Origin: Sphingobium vermicomposti
GTDB taxonomy: Bacteria > Pseudomonadota > Alphaproteobacteria > Sphingomonadales > Sphingomonadaceae
Assembly: GCF_011762025.1 (NCBI RefSeq)
Contig: NZ_JAASQR010000002.1
Coordinates: 806,001-870,000 of the forward strand
Reading direction: 5' to 3'
DNA: 64,000 bases
Both the position numbers and the translations under genes were made by a program. Below, piece by piece: positions 9,588 to 20,121 of this stretch (the first letter of the stretch is position 1; every line of letters starts with the position of its first letter). Under the pieces are notes generated by a model. It was not told the origin of the DNA and made no database searches. It saw nothing but the letters and a program-made list of their open reading frames with translations.

Positions 9588-9640
9588 CCGTTCACCCTGA
9601 GCCTGTCGAAGGGTTCTACTTCTTCAGCCAGCCCGAACGG
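9588..9640. repeat. intergenic palindromic element, family A, copy 1
   Basis: The element starts with CCGTTCACCCTGAGCCTG, continues TCGAAGGGTTCTACTTCTTC and ends GCCCGAACGG, so CCGTTC and GAACGG form inverted ends. It lies between two convergent genes (lipoprotein and gamma-carbonic anhydrase). Related copies occur in this window at 30291, 44691, 47877, 50740 and 56572. Confidence 0.8.
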
Positions 9641-9687
9641 CGTGATCCCAGTTAACCACTCTCCGCTCTGGTGAAAAAACCGACCCC

Positions 9688-10269
9688 TCACCCGTCCGCC
9701 TTGACCGCGCCCTTATGCGCCTTCCCATTATGGACATAATGGTCAACGCTTTCCCGCATCGCAATCAGCGTTTCGTCGGTCAGGTCGCGCGCATATTTGG
9801 CGGGACGTCCGGTCCATAGCTGACGATGTGGAACAGTCTTTCCGGGCGACAGCAACGCCCCGGCCGCCAGCATCGCATCGCTTTCGACCGTGCACCCGCT
9901 CATGACGATGCTGCCCAGCCCGACGAAAGCGCGATCCTTCAAAATGCAACCATGCACCATCGCCAAATGGCCGATCAGCACATCTTCGCCGATGATGGTC
10001 GGCCATCCATCGGGTGGGCTACCGGGCGTCGCGCTGTCGCAATGAACGACTGTGCCATCCTGAATATTGGTCCGCGCACCGATGCGGATGATGTTCACGT
10101 CGGCGCGGATCACGCAATTATACCATATGCTGACATCAGCCCCGATCTCCACATCGCCGATGATGCGGCATCCCGGCGCGATGAAGGCGCTGGGGTCGAT
10201 GACCGGCGTCTTGCCGTTGAACGGCAGGATGGTAGCGCCCGGATGATCGGCGGACAAATGATCGGTCAT
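9688..10269 (-). CDS. gamma-carbonic anhydrase family protein
   Basis: The 193-residue protein has a left-handed beta-helix made of imperfect hexapeptide repeats, as in the YrdA/PaaY/CaiE group of gamma-carbonic anhydrases. The motif set includes SIWYNCVIRADVNIIRIG, then TVVHCDSA, and IGHLAMVHGC; the three His residues correspond to the metal ligands of the family. Members are trimeric metalloenzymes that may hydrate CO2, though many of this subgroup have low or unknown activity. The ATG is at 10269, four bases after the hemB stop, so it is likely translated from a hemB transcript. Functional linkage to haem synthesis is unproven. Confidence 0.87.
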   Translation of the reverse strand: MTDHLSADHPGATILPFNGKTPVIDPSAFIAPGCRIIGDVEIGADVSIWYNCVIRADVNIIRIGARTNIQDGTVVHCDSATPGSPPDGWPTIIGEDVLIGHLAMVHGCILKDRAFVGLGSIVMSGCTVESDAMLAAGALLSPGKTVPHRQLWTGRPAKYARDLTDETLIAMRESVDHYVHNGKAHKGAVKADG

Positions 10270-10273
10270 GGCC

Positions 10274-11350
<1,077 letters not shown>

Positions 11351-11394
11351 CTATCACTCTGGGCCAAGGCGCTTATCTGGCGGAGCGAATGGCG

Positions 11395-12102
11395 ATGATG
11401 AAGGCAAGGCGACTGGCGAGCTGGCTCGCATTCGGCACGGCGCTGCTCGCCCCACCGGCGTCTGCGGCGACGCGCGGCTACACCATCACCAGCTTCAGCG
11501 CGATCCGGGTCGACGCCCCGCTGGAGGTCATCGTCACCACCGGAGCAGGCGCATCGGCCAGGATAGAGGGCGACCAGAGCCTGATCGACCGCCTGCGCAT
11601 CGACGTGTCGGGCCGCTTGCTGACGGTATCGCTGGAACGCAGCCCGTCGGGCGACAAGGGCGGCGGACGTGCGACCCTGCGCCTGTCGACCGGCGACCTC
11701 AGCCGCATCGTGCTGACCGGCGGCGGGTCGGTCTCGGTAAGCCGGATCAAGGGGCAGCGCGGCGACATCATCCTGGGCGGCAATGGCGACATCACCGTGG
11801 CGGCCATCGATGTCGATCAACTCAATCTGGGCCTCGCCGGGGCAGGTCGAGCAACGCTGGCGGGACGCGCGGGCACGGCGGTCGTGCGGGTAAACGGCCC
11901 CGGCGCCGTCGCGGCGGAAGACCTGCATGTGCGCCAGGCGACGGTCGGCAATGACGGCCCCGGCAACATCGCCCTCACCGCCGACGTCACGGCAAAGGTC
12001 ACCGCATCGGGATCGGGCGACATCACCGTTGTCGGCAAAGCCGCCTGCCAGGTCAGCAATCGCGGCACCGGGCGGATATCGTGCGGCGGAAAGGCCTATT
12101 AG
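11395..12102 (+). CDS. secreted DUF2807 (head GIN domain) protein
   Basis: The 235-residue protein has a Sec signal peptide, MMKARRLASWLAFGTALLAP, with probable cleavage after ASA. The mature part has features of the putative auto-transporter adhesin/DUF2807 family: ITSFSAIRVDAPLEVIVTTG followed by a repetitive Gly-, Val- and Asn-rich beta-helix with units such as VLTGGGSVSV, ILGGNGDITV and LAGAGRATLAG. Its function is unknown; it is expected in the periplasm or outer membrane. The start at 11395 is chosen because GGAG at 11382-11385 then has a nine-base spacing; ATG at 11389 and 11398 are alternatives. It is followed after 73 bp by an Amt-like gene on the same strand. Confidence 0.75.
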   Translation: MMKARRLASWLAFGTALLAPPASAATRGYTITSFSAIRVDAPLEVIVTTGAGASARIEGDQSLIDRLRIDVSGRLLTVSLERSPSGDKGGGRATLRLSTGDLSRIVLTGGGSVSVSRIKGQRGDIILGGNGDITVAAIDVDQLNLGLAGAGRATLAGRAGTAVVRVNGPGAVAAEDLHVRQATVGNDGPGNIALTADVTAKVTASGSGDITVVGKAACQVSNRGTGRISCGGKAY

Positions 12103-12175
12103 CGCGCACCCTTGTGCTTATCAAAGTCTTTACCCGGCGGCGGCTAATCATGCAGGTCAACTGATCGCCGGATAT

Positions 12176-13450
12176 ATGATGTTCGCTCGCCTGCTCCTCC
12201 TCTTCCTGTTTTCCGCCGCTCCCCAACCTGCCGGGGCGCAAGTCGTTGCGACGGCGGACAGCGGCGATACGGGATGGATGATGCTCTGCGCCATCCTCGT
12301 CCTGCTGGTCGCCCTGCCGGGGCTGATGCTGCGCCACATGGGGATGGTCAATGTCCGCAACGGTCTGGCGGTCGCGGCCCAAACCGCCGCCGTCGCCGCA
12401 GGCGTATCGCTGGCATGGGGGATAGCGGGCTACAGCCTGGCCTATGCCCCCGGAAACGATTGGCTGGGCGGCGGAGCCAACCTCCTGCTGGCACAGCTCG
12501 GCACCCTGCGCGAAGGGCTGACGGTGCCCGAATCCGCATTCGTCCTGTTTCAGATGAGCCTCGCAATCTTCGCCGCCTGCCTCTTGCCCGGCGCACTGGC
12601 GGAACGGGCGCGCCTTGGCTGGATAACGGCCCTCGCGCCCCTGTGGCTGATCCTCGTCTATGCGCCGGTCGTGCACTGGGTCTGGGGCGGCGGCTGGCTC
12701 GCCAGCCTTGGCGTCATGGACTTTGCAGGCGCGCTGGTCATTCATGTGAGCGCTGGCTTCTCCGCACTCGCACTCGCCCTGATCATCGGACGGCGGCGCT
12801 CCTCGCCCGGCGGCGGCCATGCGCCGCTGCTCGGCATGGCGGGCGGCGCGCTGACCTGGGTGGGATGGGCGGGCGTGGTCGGCGGCTGGGCACTGGGCGC
12901 TACCGACGATGCAGCCACCGCCATTCTCAATTCCCATTTCGGTGCCTGCGCAGCCGCCCTTACATGGATGGCGATCGATCGTATCGCGGGAGGCCGATCG
13001 ACCGCGACCGGAGTGATGTCCGGCGCACTGGCCGGGCTGGTAGCCGTATCGGCATCCGCAGCGCTGATCGGCATGGGCGGCGCGATCCTCACCGGGATCG
13101 CGGCAGTCATCCTATGTCGCGCTGGCAAGGCTATGATCGCAAACCGCGTAGACGACGCGGCCGACATTTTCGTGGTCCACGGGCTGGGCGGCCTGACCGG
13201 CATGCTGCTCATGCCCGTGATGGTGCTGCCCGCGCTGGGCGGCGTAGGATTTGAACCATCCATCACCCTTGGCGGAGCGCTGACATCGCAGGCCATCGGT
13301 ATCGTCGTCGTCGCTTTGTGGGCGATGATCGGATCGGCTATGGCCGCCCTGATCCTCTCCGTCATCCTGCCCATGCGCGGCAGCGTGCAGGATGAATCCG
13401 ACGGACTGGACAGCGTCCAGCACGGCCAGCAGGGTTGGGACTTCCGCTGA
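12176..13450 (+). CDS. divergent ammonium transporter (Amt/Rh family)
   Basis: The 424-residue protein has about eleven hydrophobic segments and an N-terminal signal-like segment, as in AmtB. Family motifs are FQMSLAIFAACLLPGALAER, VHWVWGGGWLASLGVMDFAG and IHVSAGFSALALAL with the first pore His, and DIFVVHGLGGLTG with the second pore His. By eye, the E. coli gate Phe107 position is Leu (FQMSL) and the Phe215 position is Val (GWAGVVGG), and the usual FYGGL motif reads RHMGM. So it may not conduct ammonium in the usual way. No glnK gene is adjacent. The ATG at 12176 starts the hydrophobic signal segment. The next gene begins four bases after the stop. Confidence 0.8.
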   Translation: MMFARLLLLFLFSAAPQPAGAQVVATADSGDTGWMMLCAILVLLVALPGLMLRHMGMVNVRNGLAVAAQTAAVAAGVSLAWGIAGYSLAYAPGNDWLGGGANLLLAQLGTLREGLTVPESAFVLFQMSLAIFAACLLPGALAERARLGWITALAPLWLILVYAPVVHWVWGGGWLASLGVMDFAGALVIHVSAGFSALALALIIGRRRSSPGGGHAPLLGMAGGALTWVGWAGVVGGWALGATDDAATAILNSHFGACAAALTWMAIDRIAGGRSTATGVMSGALAGLVAVSASAALIGMGGAILTGIAAVILCRAGKAMIANRVDDAADIFVVHGLGGLTGMLLMPVMVLPALGGVGFEPSITLGGALTSQAIGIVVVALWAMIGSAMAALILSVILPMRGSVQDESDGLDSVQHGQQGWDFR

Positions 13451-13454
13451 CATC

Positions 13455-14306
13455 ATGCGCATCGCCGTCGGCATTTTCGCGCATCAGGAAGAACGGCGGA
13501 TCGACGCCTGCCTCGCTTCGCTCCCCCTGGACCGCACCGACATCATCTATCATGTGCTGGTGAACGGATCGACCGACGCTACCGCCGCACGGGCGCGGGC
13601 AGCGACGGCAGGACGCACCAACGTCATCGTGCATGAACTCGCAACGGGCGGAAAGGCGCGGACATGGAATCGCTTCGTGCACGACCTGCTCGATGGCGAC
13701 GAAGACGCCGTCCTCTGCATGGATGGAGACGCGCGGATCGCCAAAGGGTCGGTCGATGCCCTGTTGTCCGCGCTGACCGCCAATCCGCAAGCCAACGCCG
13801 CAGCGGCCCTGCCCATGAACGGACGGCTGGCTGACCGTTATCGCGGCCTCCTCTGCGAAGAAGGCGGACTGTTCGGCGACCTTTATGCGCTGTCGGGAAA
13901 CTTCGTTCAGCGCATTCGCGCGCGCGGCCTTCGCCTGCCCAACGATTTGATCGGCGACGACGGGCTGATCGCGGCCTGGGCGCATACCGATTTGCAATCC
14001 GATTCCGCGTGGCAGCGTGACCGTGTCGTCGCCTGCCCGGAAGCAGGCTTTTTCTGCGACCCGGTCCGGCTGGCCAGTCCATCAAGCTGGTGGATGCAGC
14101 ATCGACGGATGGTCAACTACTCAGTGCGTTTCTTCCAGAACCGGATTGTGTCCGACATCATGGGACGCGAAGGGCCGGACGGCCTGCCCGCGCGGCTGTC
14201 CGACCTCTACCCGCTGTGGCTGGGACGGTTCAGGCCGCGCATCGACACCAACTGGTGGTTCGACCGCCTCGCCCTGAAACGGATGCGGTCGCAAGGCAGC
14301 GACTAA
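13455..14306 (+). CDS. family 2-like glycosyltransferase
   Basis: The 283-residue protein has a GT-A fold start, MRIAVGIFAHQEERRIDACL, followed by LVNGSTDATAARARA, a Lys in GGKARTWNRF, and the metal-binding VLCMDGDARI. It is therefore likely a nucleotide-sugar-dependent inverting glycosyltransferase of the cytoplasm or inner membrane. Donor and acceptor are unknown, and no other polysaccharide genes adjoin it. It begins four bases after the Amt-like gene, so both are probably in one operon, an unusual pairing. Its end overlaps the end of the convergent MFS gene by four bases. Confidence 0.75.
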   Translation: MRIAVGIFAHQEERRIDACLASLPLDRTDIIYHVLVNGSTDATAARARAATAGRTNVIVHELATGGKARTWNRFVHDLLDGDEDAVLCMDGDARIAKGSVDALLSALTANPQANAAAALPMNGRLADRYRGLLCEEGGLFGDLYALSGNFVQRIRARGLRLPNDLIGDDGLIAAWAHTDLQSDSAWQRDRVVACPEAGFFCDPVRLASPSSWWMQHRRMVNYSVRFFQNRIVSDIMGREGPDGLPARLSDLYPLWLGRFRPRIDTNWWFDRLALKRMRSQGSD

Positions 14307-15634
14307 CGATCCTTGCCCGCCAGTTCCTTGTTGATGAACAGGGCCAGGCCGGTGACAATCGCGCCCGACAACAGATAGGCACCCGACGCCGCCAGCCCGA
14401 AATTGCTCGACAGCAGCAGCGCGACCAGCGGCGCGAAGCCCGCACCCACCAGCCAGGCCAGATCGGACGTCAGCGCCGAAGCGGTGTAGCGTGTCGCGCT
14501 GGAAAAGTTGGAAGCGACGATGCCCGACGACTGGCCAAAGCTAAGGCCCAGCAGGATGAACCCCAGGATCATGAAGGCGATTTCGGCCAATTCGCCACCG
14601 CTCAGCAGCAGCGGCGCGGCGATGCTGAAAATGCCGATGCCCAATGCCGACCAGGCCAGCAGCGCACGGCGACCGACCATGTCCGCGACAAATCCCGACA
14701 CGATGATGGCCAGAACGCCGACGCATGCGCCGATGGCCTCGATCACCAGGAATCGCTCCAGCGGCTGGTCGGTATACAGCGCGATCCAGCTGAGCGGGAA
14801 CACCGTCACCATGTGGAACAGTGCAAAGCTGGCCAACGGAGCGAAAGCACCGATGACGATGTTGCGCCCTTCCTTCTGGACGGTTTCGATCACGGGTGAC
14901 GGTTGCAGTTCCCGCGCTTCGAACAGTCGCTCGAACTCATGGGTGACGACGATGCGCAACCGGGCGAACAGCGCGACGACATTGATCGCGAACGCGACGA
15001 AGAACGGGTAGCGCCAACCCCAGCTCAGGAAATCGGCCTGCGACAGGTTCGACAGGAAAAAGGCGAAAAGGCCGCTCGCCACCACCAGCGCGATGGGCGC
15101 GCCCAATTGCGGCATCATCGCATACCAGCCACGCTTGTTCGACGGGGCATTGAGCGACAGGAGCGAGGCCAGGCCATCCCAGGTGCCCCCCAGCGCGATC
15201 CCCTGCCCCGCCCGGAATGCCGCAAGCAGCACCGCCGACCAGATGCCGATCGTCTCATAGCCGGGAAGGAAGGCGATGAACGCGGTCGATCCACCCAGCA
15301 GGAACAGCGCGATGGTCAGCTTGACGCCGCGACCATAGGCCCGGTCAACCGCCATGAAGATGAAAGAGCCGATCGGACGCGTCACGAACGCCAGGGCAAA
15401 GATGGCAAAGGACCAGAGCGTGCCCGAAAGCGGGCTCAGATAGGGAAAGACATGCGCAGGAAAGACGATGCACGACGCAATGGCATAGACGAAGAAGTCG
15501 AAAAATTCCGACGTCCGCCCGATGATCACCCCGATGGCGATTTCACCCGGTGCCACACGCTTGTCACGCGCGGTGACATTTCGCGCGTCGCGCTCCATCG
15601 ATGTGGAGGATGGCGTGGTCGTCGCTGAAGTCAT
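14303..15634 (-). CDS. MFS transporter, metabolite:H+ symporter type
   Basis: The 443-residue, twelve-segment major facilitator protein resembles the metabolite:H+ symporter (MHS) family such as ShiA, ProP and KgtP. The features are GRTSEFFDFFVYAIASCIVF at the first helix, TRPIGSFIFMAVDRAYGRG in the loop 2-3 signature region, and AAFRAGQGIALGGTWDG in helix 4-5. Substrates in this family are dicarboxylates, shikimate or osmolytes; the specific one cannot be told. It is transcribed away from cyoA, with about 130 bp between their starts; no regulator adjoins it. Its ORF starts with ATG at 15634. Confidence 0.85.
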   Translation of the reverse strand: MTSATTTPSSTSMERDARNVTARDKRVAPGEIAIGVIIGRTSEFFDFFVYAIASCIVFPAHVFPYLSPLSGTLWSFAIFALAFVTRPIGSFIFMAVDRAYGRGVKLTIALFLLGGSTAFIAFLPGYETIGIWSAVLLAAFRAGQGIALGGTWDGLASLLSLNAPSNKRGWYAMMPQLGAPIALVVASGLFAFFLSNLSQADFLSWGWRYPFFVAFAINVVALFARLRIVVTHEFERLFEARELQPSPVIETVQKEGRNIVIGAFAPLASFALFHMVTVFPLSWIALYTDQPLERFLVIEAIGACVGVLAIIVSGFVADMVGRRALLAWSALGIGIFSIAAPLLLSGGELAEIAFMILGFILLGLSFGQSSGIVASNFSSATRYTASALTSDLAWLVGAGFAPLVALLLSSNFGLAASGAYLLSGAIVTGLALFINKELAGKDR

Positions 15635-15763
15635 GGGTTGTCACTGGCCTTCATGGTGCAGGACGATCTATGCCCCACATTGTTGCAGCATAGCGAATCA
15701 TCCCGATGATCAAAATGGTCATGCCTGATTTTGCACCCGCGAGGGGATAGGACAAAAGGTCCA

Positions 15764-16954
15764 ATGTCGAACCCTGTGCCACCCCCTTATGCGACCAACA
15801 TGACCGCTCGCCGACTCGCCTTGTCACCCGCCGTTGCCCGTTATTTCGTCCCGCTGCTGCTGTTGCCGCTCGGGGCATGCAACTGGGTCGTCATGTCTCC
15901 TGCCGGCGATGTTGCACTGCAACAGCGCGATCTCATTCTCGTGTCCACGCTGCTGATGCTGCTCATCATCCTCCCGGTGATGGCGATGACCGTGTGGTTC
16001 GCCTGGCGTTACCGGGAAAAGGCAAAGGCGAAGGATTACGACCCCGATTGGGATCATTCGACCAGCCTTGAACTGCTGATCTGGGCCGCGCCGCTGCTGA
16101 TCATCATCGCGCTGGGCGCGATCACCTGGACCAGCACGCATCTTCTGGACCCCTATCGCCCGATCGAACGGCTGGATCATGAGCGCAAGGTTGATCCGAC
16201 AGCGAAACGACTTCAGGTCGAAGTGGTCGCACTCGACTGGAAATGGCTGTTCATCTACCCGGAACTGGGCATCGCCACCGTGAATGAACTGGCTGCTCCC
16301 ATAGACCAGCCGATAGAATTCAAGATCACGTCGTCGACGCTGATGAACAGCTTCTTCATTCCTGCAATTGCCGGGCAGATCTACGCGATGCCGGGGATGC
16401 AGACGGTCCTGCACGCCGTCGCGAACAAGCCGGGCAATTATGAAGGCTTTTCCGCCAACTATTCAGGCGCGGGCTTTTCCAACATGCGCTTCCGCTTTCA
16501 CGCCATGGACCAGCGCGGCTTCGACCAGTGGGTGGCAAAGGTGAAAGCGACCGGCACGCCGCTTGATCGCGCCACCTATGTAAAGCTGGAACAGCCGAGC
16601 GAAAAAGTGCCGCCAAAATATTTCGCCAGCGTCGAACCCCGGCTGTTCCATGCCGCCCTCAACATGTGCGCTCAACCCGGCAAACGCTGCATGGATGACG
16701 TCATGATGACCGACATGCATGGTGGCGGCGGCAAGGAATCGGCCCATGACACGCAAGGGCTGCGCCATGACGGCACGATCGACGTCGGCGGCTTCCACCC
16801 AGTGGAGCCAGGCAAGAAGGGCGAAATCGCCCAGCCTTCCGGCATGACCCCTGCGGCGGACCGAACCCCGGCGGCGCAAGGCAATGAGGCACCCGGACAG
16901 AAGGATGCCGATGGCCATATGGGCAATCACATGGGCGGCCATCATGGGCATTAA
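15764..16954 (+). CDS. cyoA: cytochrome bo3-type ubiquinol oxidase subunit II
   Basis: The product is 396 residues. The N-terminal signal ends in a lipobox LGAC, two transmembrane segments follow (around TLLMLLIILPVMAMTVWF and LLIWAAPLLIIIALGA), then a periplasmic cupredoxin domain with VVALDWKWLFIYPE and STLMNSFFIPAIAGQIYAMP. The CuA ligand set of cytochrome c oxidases is absent, as in quinol oxidases. The C-terminal extension is unusually rich in His and Met and ends HMGNHMGGHHGH. The ATG at 15764 follows AAAAGG closely; a later ATG at 15800 is possible. cyoB follows after 108 bp that include a palindrome. Confidence 0.92.
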   Translation: MSNPVPPPYATNMTARRLALSPAVARYFVPLLLLPLGACNWVVMSPAGDVALQQRDLILVSTLLMLLIILPVMAMTVWFAWRYREKAKAKDYDPDWDHSTSLELLIWAAPLLIIIALGAITWTSTHLLDPYRPIERLDHERKVDPTAKRLQVEVVALDWKWLFIYPELGIATVNELAAPIDQPIEFKITSSTLMNSFFIPAIAGQIYAMPGMQTVLHAVANKPGNYEGFSANYSGAGFSNMRFRFHAMDQRGFDQWVAKVKATGTPLDRATYVKLEQPSEKVPPKYFASVEPRLFHAALNMCAQPGKRCMDDVMMTDMHGGGGKESAHDTQGLRHDGTIDVGGFHPVEPGKKGEIAQPSGMTPAADRTPAAQGNEAPGQKDADGHMGNHMGGHHGH

Positions 16955-16970
16955 CGAACCGGCGCACAGT

Positions 16971-17020
16971 GCTCCTGCGAAGGCAGGAGCCCAGTTCGGC
17001 CGCCTGACCTGGACTCCTGC
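16971..17020. repeat. GCTCCTGCGAAGGCAGGAGC palindrome with competing third arm
   Basis: Bases 16971-16990 form a perfect 8-bp stem with a GAAG loop. Its right arm extended to 16994 (GCAGGAGCCCAG) can instead pair, with one mismatch, with CTGGACTCCTGC at 17009-17020. The element lies in the 108-bp gap between cyoA and cyoB. A copy of the first hairpin in the opposite orientation is at 41758. Confidence 0.75.
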
Positions 17021-17062
17021 CGTCGCACGACATCCATATTCCTCTTCAAGGCCTTGAACCTT

Positions 17063-19081
17063 ATGTCTCCCCATCCCGCATCCGAAAATAGCGGCATCTG
17101 GAAACTGATCTTCGGTCGGCTCGACTGGAGCGCAATCCCGTTCCACGAACCGATCCTGATCGGCACCTTCCTCGCGGTCATCGTCGGCGGGATAGCCATT
17201 CTGGGCCTCATCACCAAATATCGCCTGTGGGGCATGTTGTGGCGCGACTGGTTCACCACCGTCGACCACAAGCGCATCGGCATCATGTACATGATCCTGG
17301 GCCTCATCATGTTCGTGCGCGGCTTTGCCGACGCCATCATGATGCGGTTGCAGCAGGCGATGGCGTTCAACGGGTCGGAAGGCTATCTGAACGCGCATCA
17401 CTATGATCAGATCTTCACGGCGCACGGCGTCATCATGATCTTCTTCGTGGCGATGCCCATGATCACCGGCATCATGAACTACATGGTTCCGCTGCAGATC
17501 GGCGCGCGGGACGTCAGCTTCCCTTTCCTCAATAATTTCAGCTTCTGGATGACCACCGCAGGGGCCGTCATCACCATGATGTCGCTGTTCGTGGGCGAAT
17601 TCGCGCGCACCGGCTGGCTCGCCTATCCACCGCTGTCGGGCATCGCCTATTCGCCTGGCGTCGGGGTCGACTATTATATCTGGGGCCTGCAGGTGGCAGG
17701 CGTCGGAACATTGTTGTCAGGCGTCAACCTTATCGCGACCATCGTCAAGATGCGCGCGCCCGGCATGACGATGATGAAGCTGCCCATCTTCGTGTGGACG
17801 TCTCTCCTTTCCAACGTCCTGATCGTGGCCGCCTTCCCGGTCCTGACCGCCGTCCTCGCCCTGCTCAGCCTGGACCGCTATGTCGGCACGGCGTTCTTCA
17901 CGAACGACATGGGCGGCAACCCGATGATGTATGTGAACCTCATCTGGATCTGGGGCCACCCCGAAGTCTACATCCTCATCCTCCCCCTGTTCGGCGTCTT
18001 CAGCGAAGTGACCTCGACCTTTTCGAGCAAACGTCTATTCGGCTATTCATCCATGGTTTACGCCACGGTCGTCATCGCAATCCTCAGCTACCTCGTCTGG
18101 CTGCACCACTTCTTCACCATGGGATCGGGCGCCAGCGTCAACAGCTTCTTCGGCATCACGACGATGGTCATCTCCATCCCGACCGGGGCGAAACTCTTCA
18201 ACTGGCTCTTCACCATGTACCGCGGCCGCATCCGTTTCGAGCTGCCGATGATGTGGACGGTGGCGTTCATGCTGACCTTCGTGCTCGGTGGCATGACCGG
18301 CGTGCTGCTCGCGGTGCCGCCAGCCGACTTCGTGCTGCACAATTCACTGTTCCTGATCGCGCATTTCCACAACGTGATCATCGGCGGCGTGCTGTTCGGC
18401 CTGTTCGCTGCGATCAACTATTGGTGGCCCAAAGCGTTCGGCTTCAAGCTCGACAAGACATGGGGCGTGCGCAGCTTCTGGCTGTGGGTCGTTGGCTTCT
18501 GGGTCGCTTTCATGCCGCTCTACATATTGGGCCTGATGGGCGTCACGCGTCGCATGCGGGTATTTGACGACCCGTCCCTGCAAATCTGGTTCCAGATCGC
18601 GGCGCTGGGCGCGTTCATGATCGCCGGCGGCATTGCGTGCATGTTCATCCAGTTCGCGGTCAGCATCATCAACCGCGACAAGCTGCGCGACACGACCGGA
18701 GACCCGTGGGATGGTCGCACGCTTGAATGGTCGACCAGTTCACCGCCGCCCGACTATAATTTCGCCTTCACGCCCGTGATTCATGATGGCGACGCGTGGG
18801 CGGACATGAAAAAGCGCGGCTATCAGCGTCCCACCAGTGGCTATCGTCCGATCCATATGCCCAGCAATACCGGCACCGGGGTAATTCTTGGCGGACTGTC
18901 CGTCGCATTCGCCGTGGGCATGATCTGGTATATATGGTGGCTCGCAGGCCTCAGCTTCGTGGGTATCCTGGCCGTCACGATTGGCCACACTTTCAACTAT
19001 AAGCGCGACTTTCATATCCCGCAGGATGTGGTCGAGCGCACCGAGAGCGAGCGCACACGCCAGCTCGCGATGCAGGGCTGA
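17063..19081 (+). CDS. cyoB: cytochrome bo3-type ubiquinol oxidase subunit I
   Basis: The 672-residue haem-copper oxidase subunit I reduces O2 to water with quinol electrons and pumps protons. The E. coli quinol-site motif [10 protein letters not shown] and the downstream [11 protein letters not shown] (first haem ligand) are conserved. The Cu-B/His-Tyr site is in [12 protein letters not shown], and the haem ligands are in [12 protein letters not shown]. The K-channel lysine lies in [11 protein letters not shown]. About fifteen transmembrane segments fit CyoB rather than a cytochrome c oxidase subunit I. The start is ATG 17063; AAGG at 17048-17051 is eleven bases upstream. cyoC follows after six bases. 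Confidence 0.96.
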   Translation: MSPHPASENSGIWKLIFGRLDWSAIPFHEPILIGTFLAVIVGGIAILGLITKYRLWGMLWRDWFTTVDHKRIGIMYMILGLIMFVRGFADAIMMRLQQAMAFNGSEGYLNAHHYDQIFTAHGVIMIFFVAMPMITGIMNYMVPLQIGARDVSFPFLNNFSFWMTTAGAVITMMSLFVGEFARTGWLAYPPLSGIAYSPGVGVDYYIWGLQVAGVGTLLSGVNLIATIVKMRAPGMTMMKLPIFVWTSLLSNVLIVAAFPVLTAVLALLSLDRYVGTAFFTNDMGGNPMMYVNLIWIWGHPEVYILILPLFGVFSEVTSTFSSKRLFGYSSMVYATVVIAILSYLVWLHHFFTMGSGASVNSFFGITTMVISIPTGAKLFNWLFTMYRGRIRFELPMMWTVAFMLTFVLGGMTGVLLAVPPADFVLHNSLFLIAHFHNVIIGGVLFGLFAAINYWWPKAFGFKLDKTWGVRSFWLWVVGFWVAFMPLYILGLMGVTRRMRVFDDPSLQIWFQIAALGAFMIAGGIACMFIQFAVSIINRDKLRDTTGDPWDGRTLEWSTSSPPPDYNFAFTPVIHDGDAWADMKKRGYQRPTSGYRPIHMPSNTGTGVILGGLSVAFAVGMIWYIWWLAGLSFVGILAVTIGHTFNYKRDFHIPQDVVERTESERTRQLAMQG

Positions 19082-19087
19082 ACCGAT

Positions 19088-19732
19088 ATGGCAAGCACAG
19101 CTACCGTCGACGCCGCCTTCCTGGACAAGGACGGCCGCCCCCTCTTTCACCTGGCGGAAGAGCCGCATCACCCTGAAGGGTCCAGCACTATGCTGGGCTT
19201 CTGGATGTATTTGATGAGCGATTGCCTCATCTTCGCCTGCCTGTTCGCGACCTACGCTGTTCTGGGCGGGAATTATGCGGCAGGACCTGGCCCCCACGAC
19301 CTTTTCGACCTGCCGCTAGTGGCGCTGAACACGGCGATGCTACTATTTTCGTCGATCACCTATGGCTTTGCCATGCTGGCGATGGAAAAGAACCGCGTCG
19401 CGGCAACGCAGGCCTGGCTGGCGATCACCGGCCTGTTCGGCCTAGCCTTCCTTGGCATCGAACTGTACGAGTTTGCGCACCTGATCCATGAAGGCGCGAC
19501 ACCGATGCGGTCGGGCTTCTTGTCGGCCTTCTTTGCGCTCGTGGGCACGCACGGGCTGCACGTCACTTTCGGCATCGTCTGGCTGGTGACGCTGATGGCG
19601 CAGGTCGCGAAAAAGGGTCTGATCCCCGCCAATCAGCGCCGTCTCATGTGCCTGTCGATGTTCTGGCACTTTCTCGACGTCGTCTGGATCGGCGTCTTCA
19701 CCTTTGTATATCTGATGGGGATGCTGCGATGA
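19088..19732 (+). CDS. cyoC: cytochrome bo3-type ubiquinol oxidase subunit III
   Basis: The 214-residue subunit III has five hydrophobic segments. The N-terminal [20 protein letters not shown] and the following [18 protein letters not shown] are typical of CyoC, as is [14 protein letters not shown]. The subunit stabilises subunit I and its proton uptake. The stop overlaps the cyoD start as ATGA, so translation is coupled. Confidence 0.94.
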   Translation: MASTATVDAAFLDKDGRPLFHLAEEPHHPEGSSTMLGFWMYLMSDCLIFACLFATYAVLGGNYAAGPGPHDLFDLPLVALNTAMLLFSSITYGFAMLAMEKNRVAATQAWLAITGLFGLAFLGIELYEFAHLIHEGATPMRSGFLSAFFALVGTHGLHVTFGIVWLVTLMAQVAKKGLIPANQRRLMCLSMFWHFLDVVWIGVFTFVYLMGMLR

Positions 19733-20121
19733 GCGCGCACGATCAGCACGACGCCCATGACCATCATGAAGCGGGACAGAGCCACGGCACCTTCGGCAGC
19801 TATATGATCGGCTTTGCCCTGTCGGTGATTCTGACGGCCATCCCCTTCTGGCTGGTGATGACCGGATATTTCGCCAATCCGCAGACCACCGCAATCGTCA
19901 TCATGGCCTTTGCCGTGGTGCAGATCATCGTTCACATGATCTACTTCCTGCACATGAACACCCGGTCGGAAAGCGGCTGGACGATGATGGCGCTGATCTT
20001 CACCATCGTTCTGGTCGTCATCACCCTGTCAGGATCCATGTGGGTCATGTACCATTTGAACACCAACATGATGCCCCAGATGCAGGGCATGTCCCCGCAT
20101 GACATGAGCCAGATGCCGTGA
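19729..20121 (+). CDS. cyoD: cytochrome bo3-type ubiquinol oxidase subunit IV
   Basis: The 130-residue subunit IV has three transmembrane segments, with the family motif [16 protein letters not shown]. The cytoplasmic N-terminus is His-rich ([16 protein letters not shown]) and the C-terminus Met-rich ([17 protein letters not shown]), echoing the CyoA tail. The ATG at 19729 overlaps the cyoC stop. No cyoE haem O synthase follows; instead a SURF1 gene overlaps the stop (GTGA). Confidence 0.93.
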   Translation: MSAHDQHDAHDHHEAGQSHGTFGSYMIGFALSVILTAIPFWLVMTGYFANPQTTAIVIMAFAVVQIIVHMIYFLHMNTRSESGWTMMALIFTIVLVVITLSGSMWVMYHLNTNMMPQMQGMSPHDMSQMP

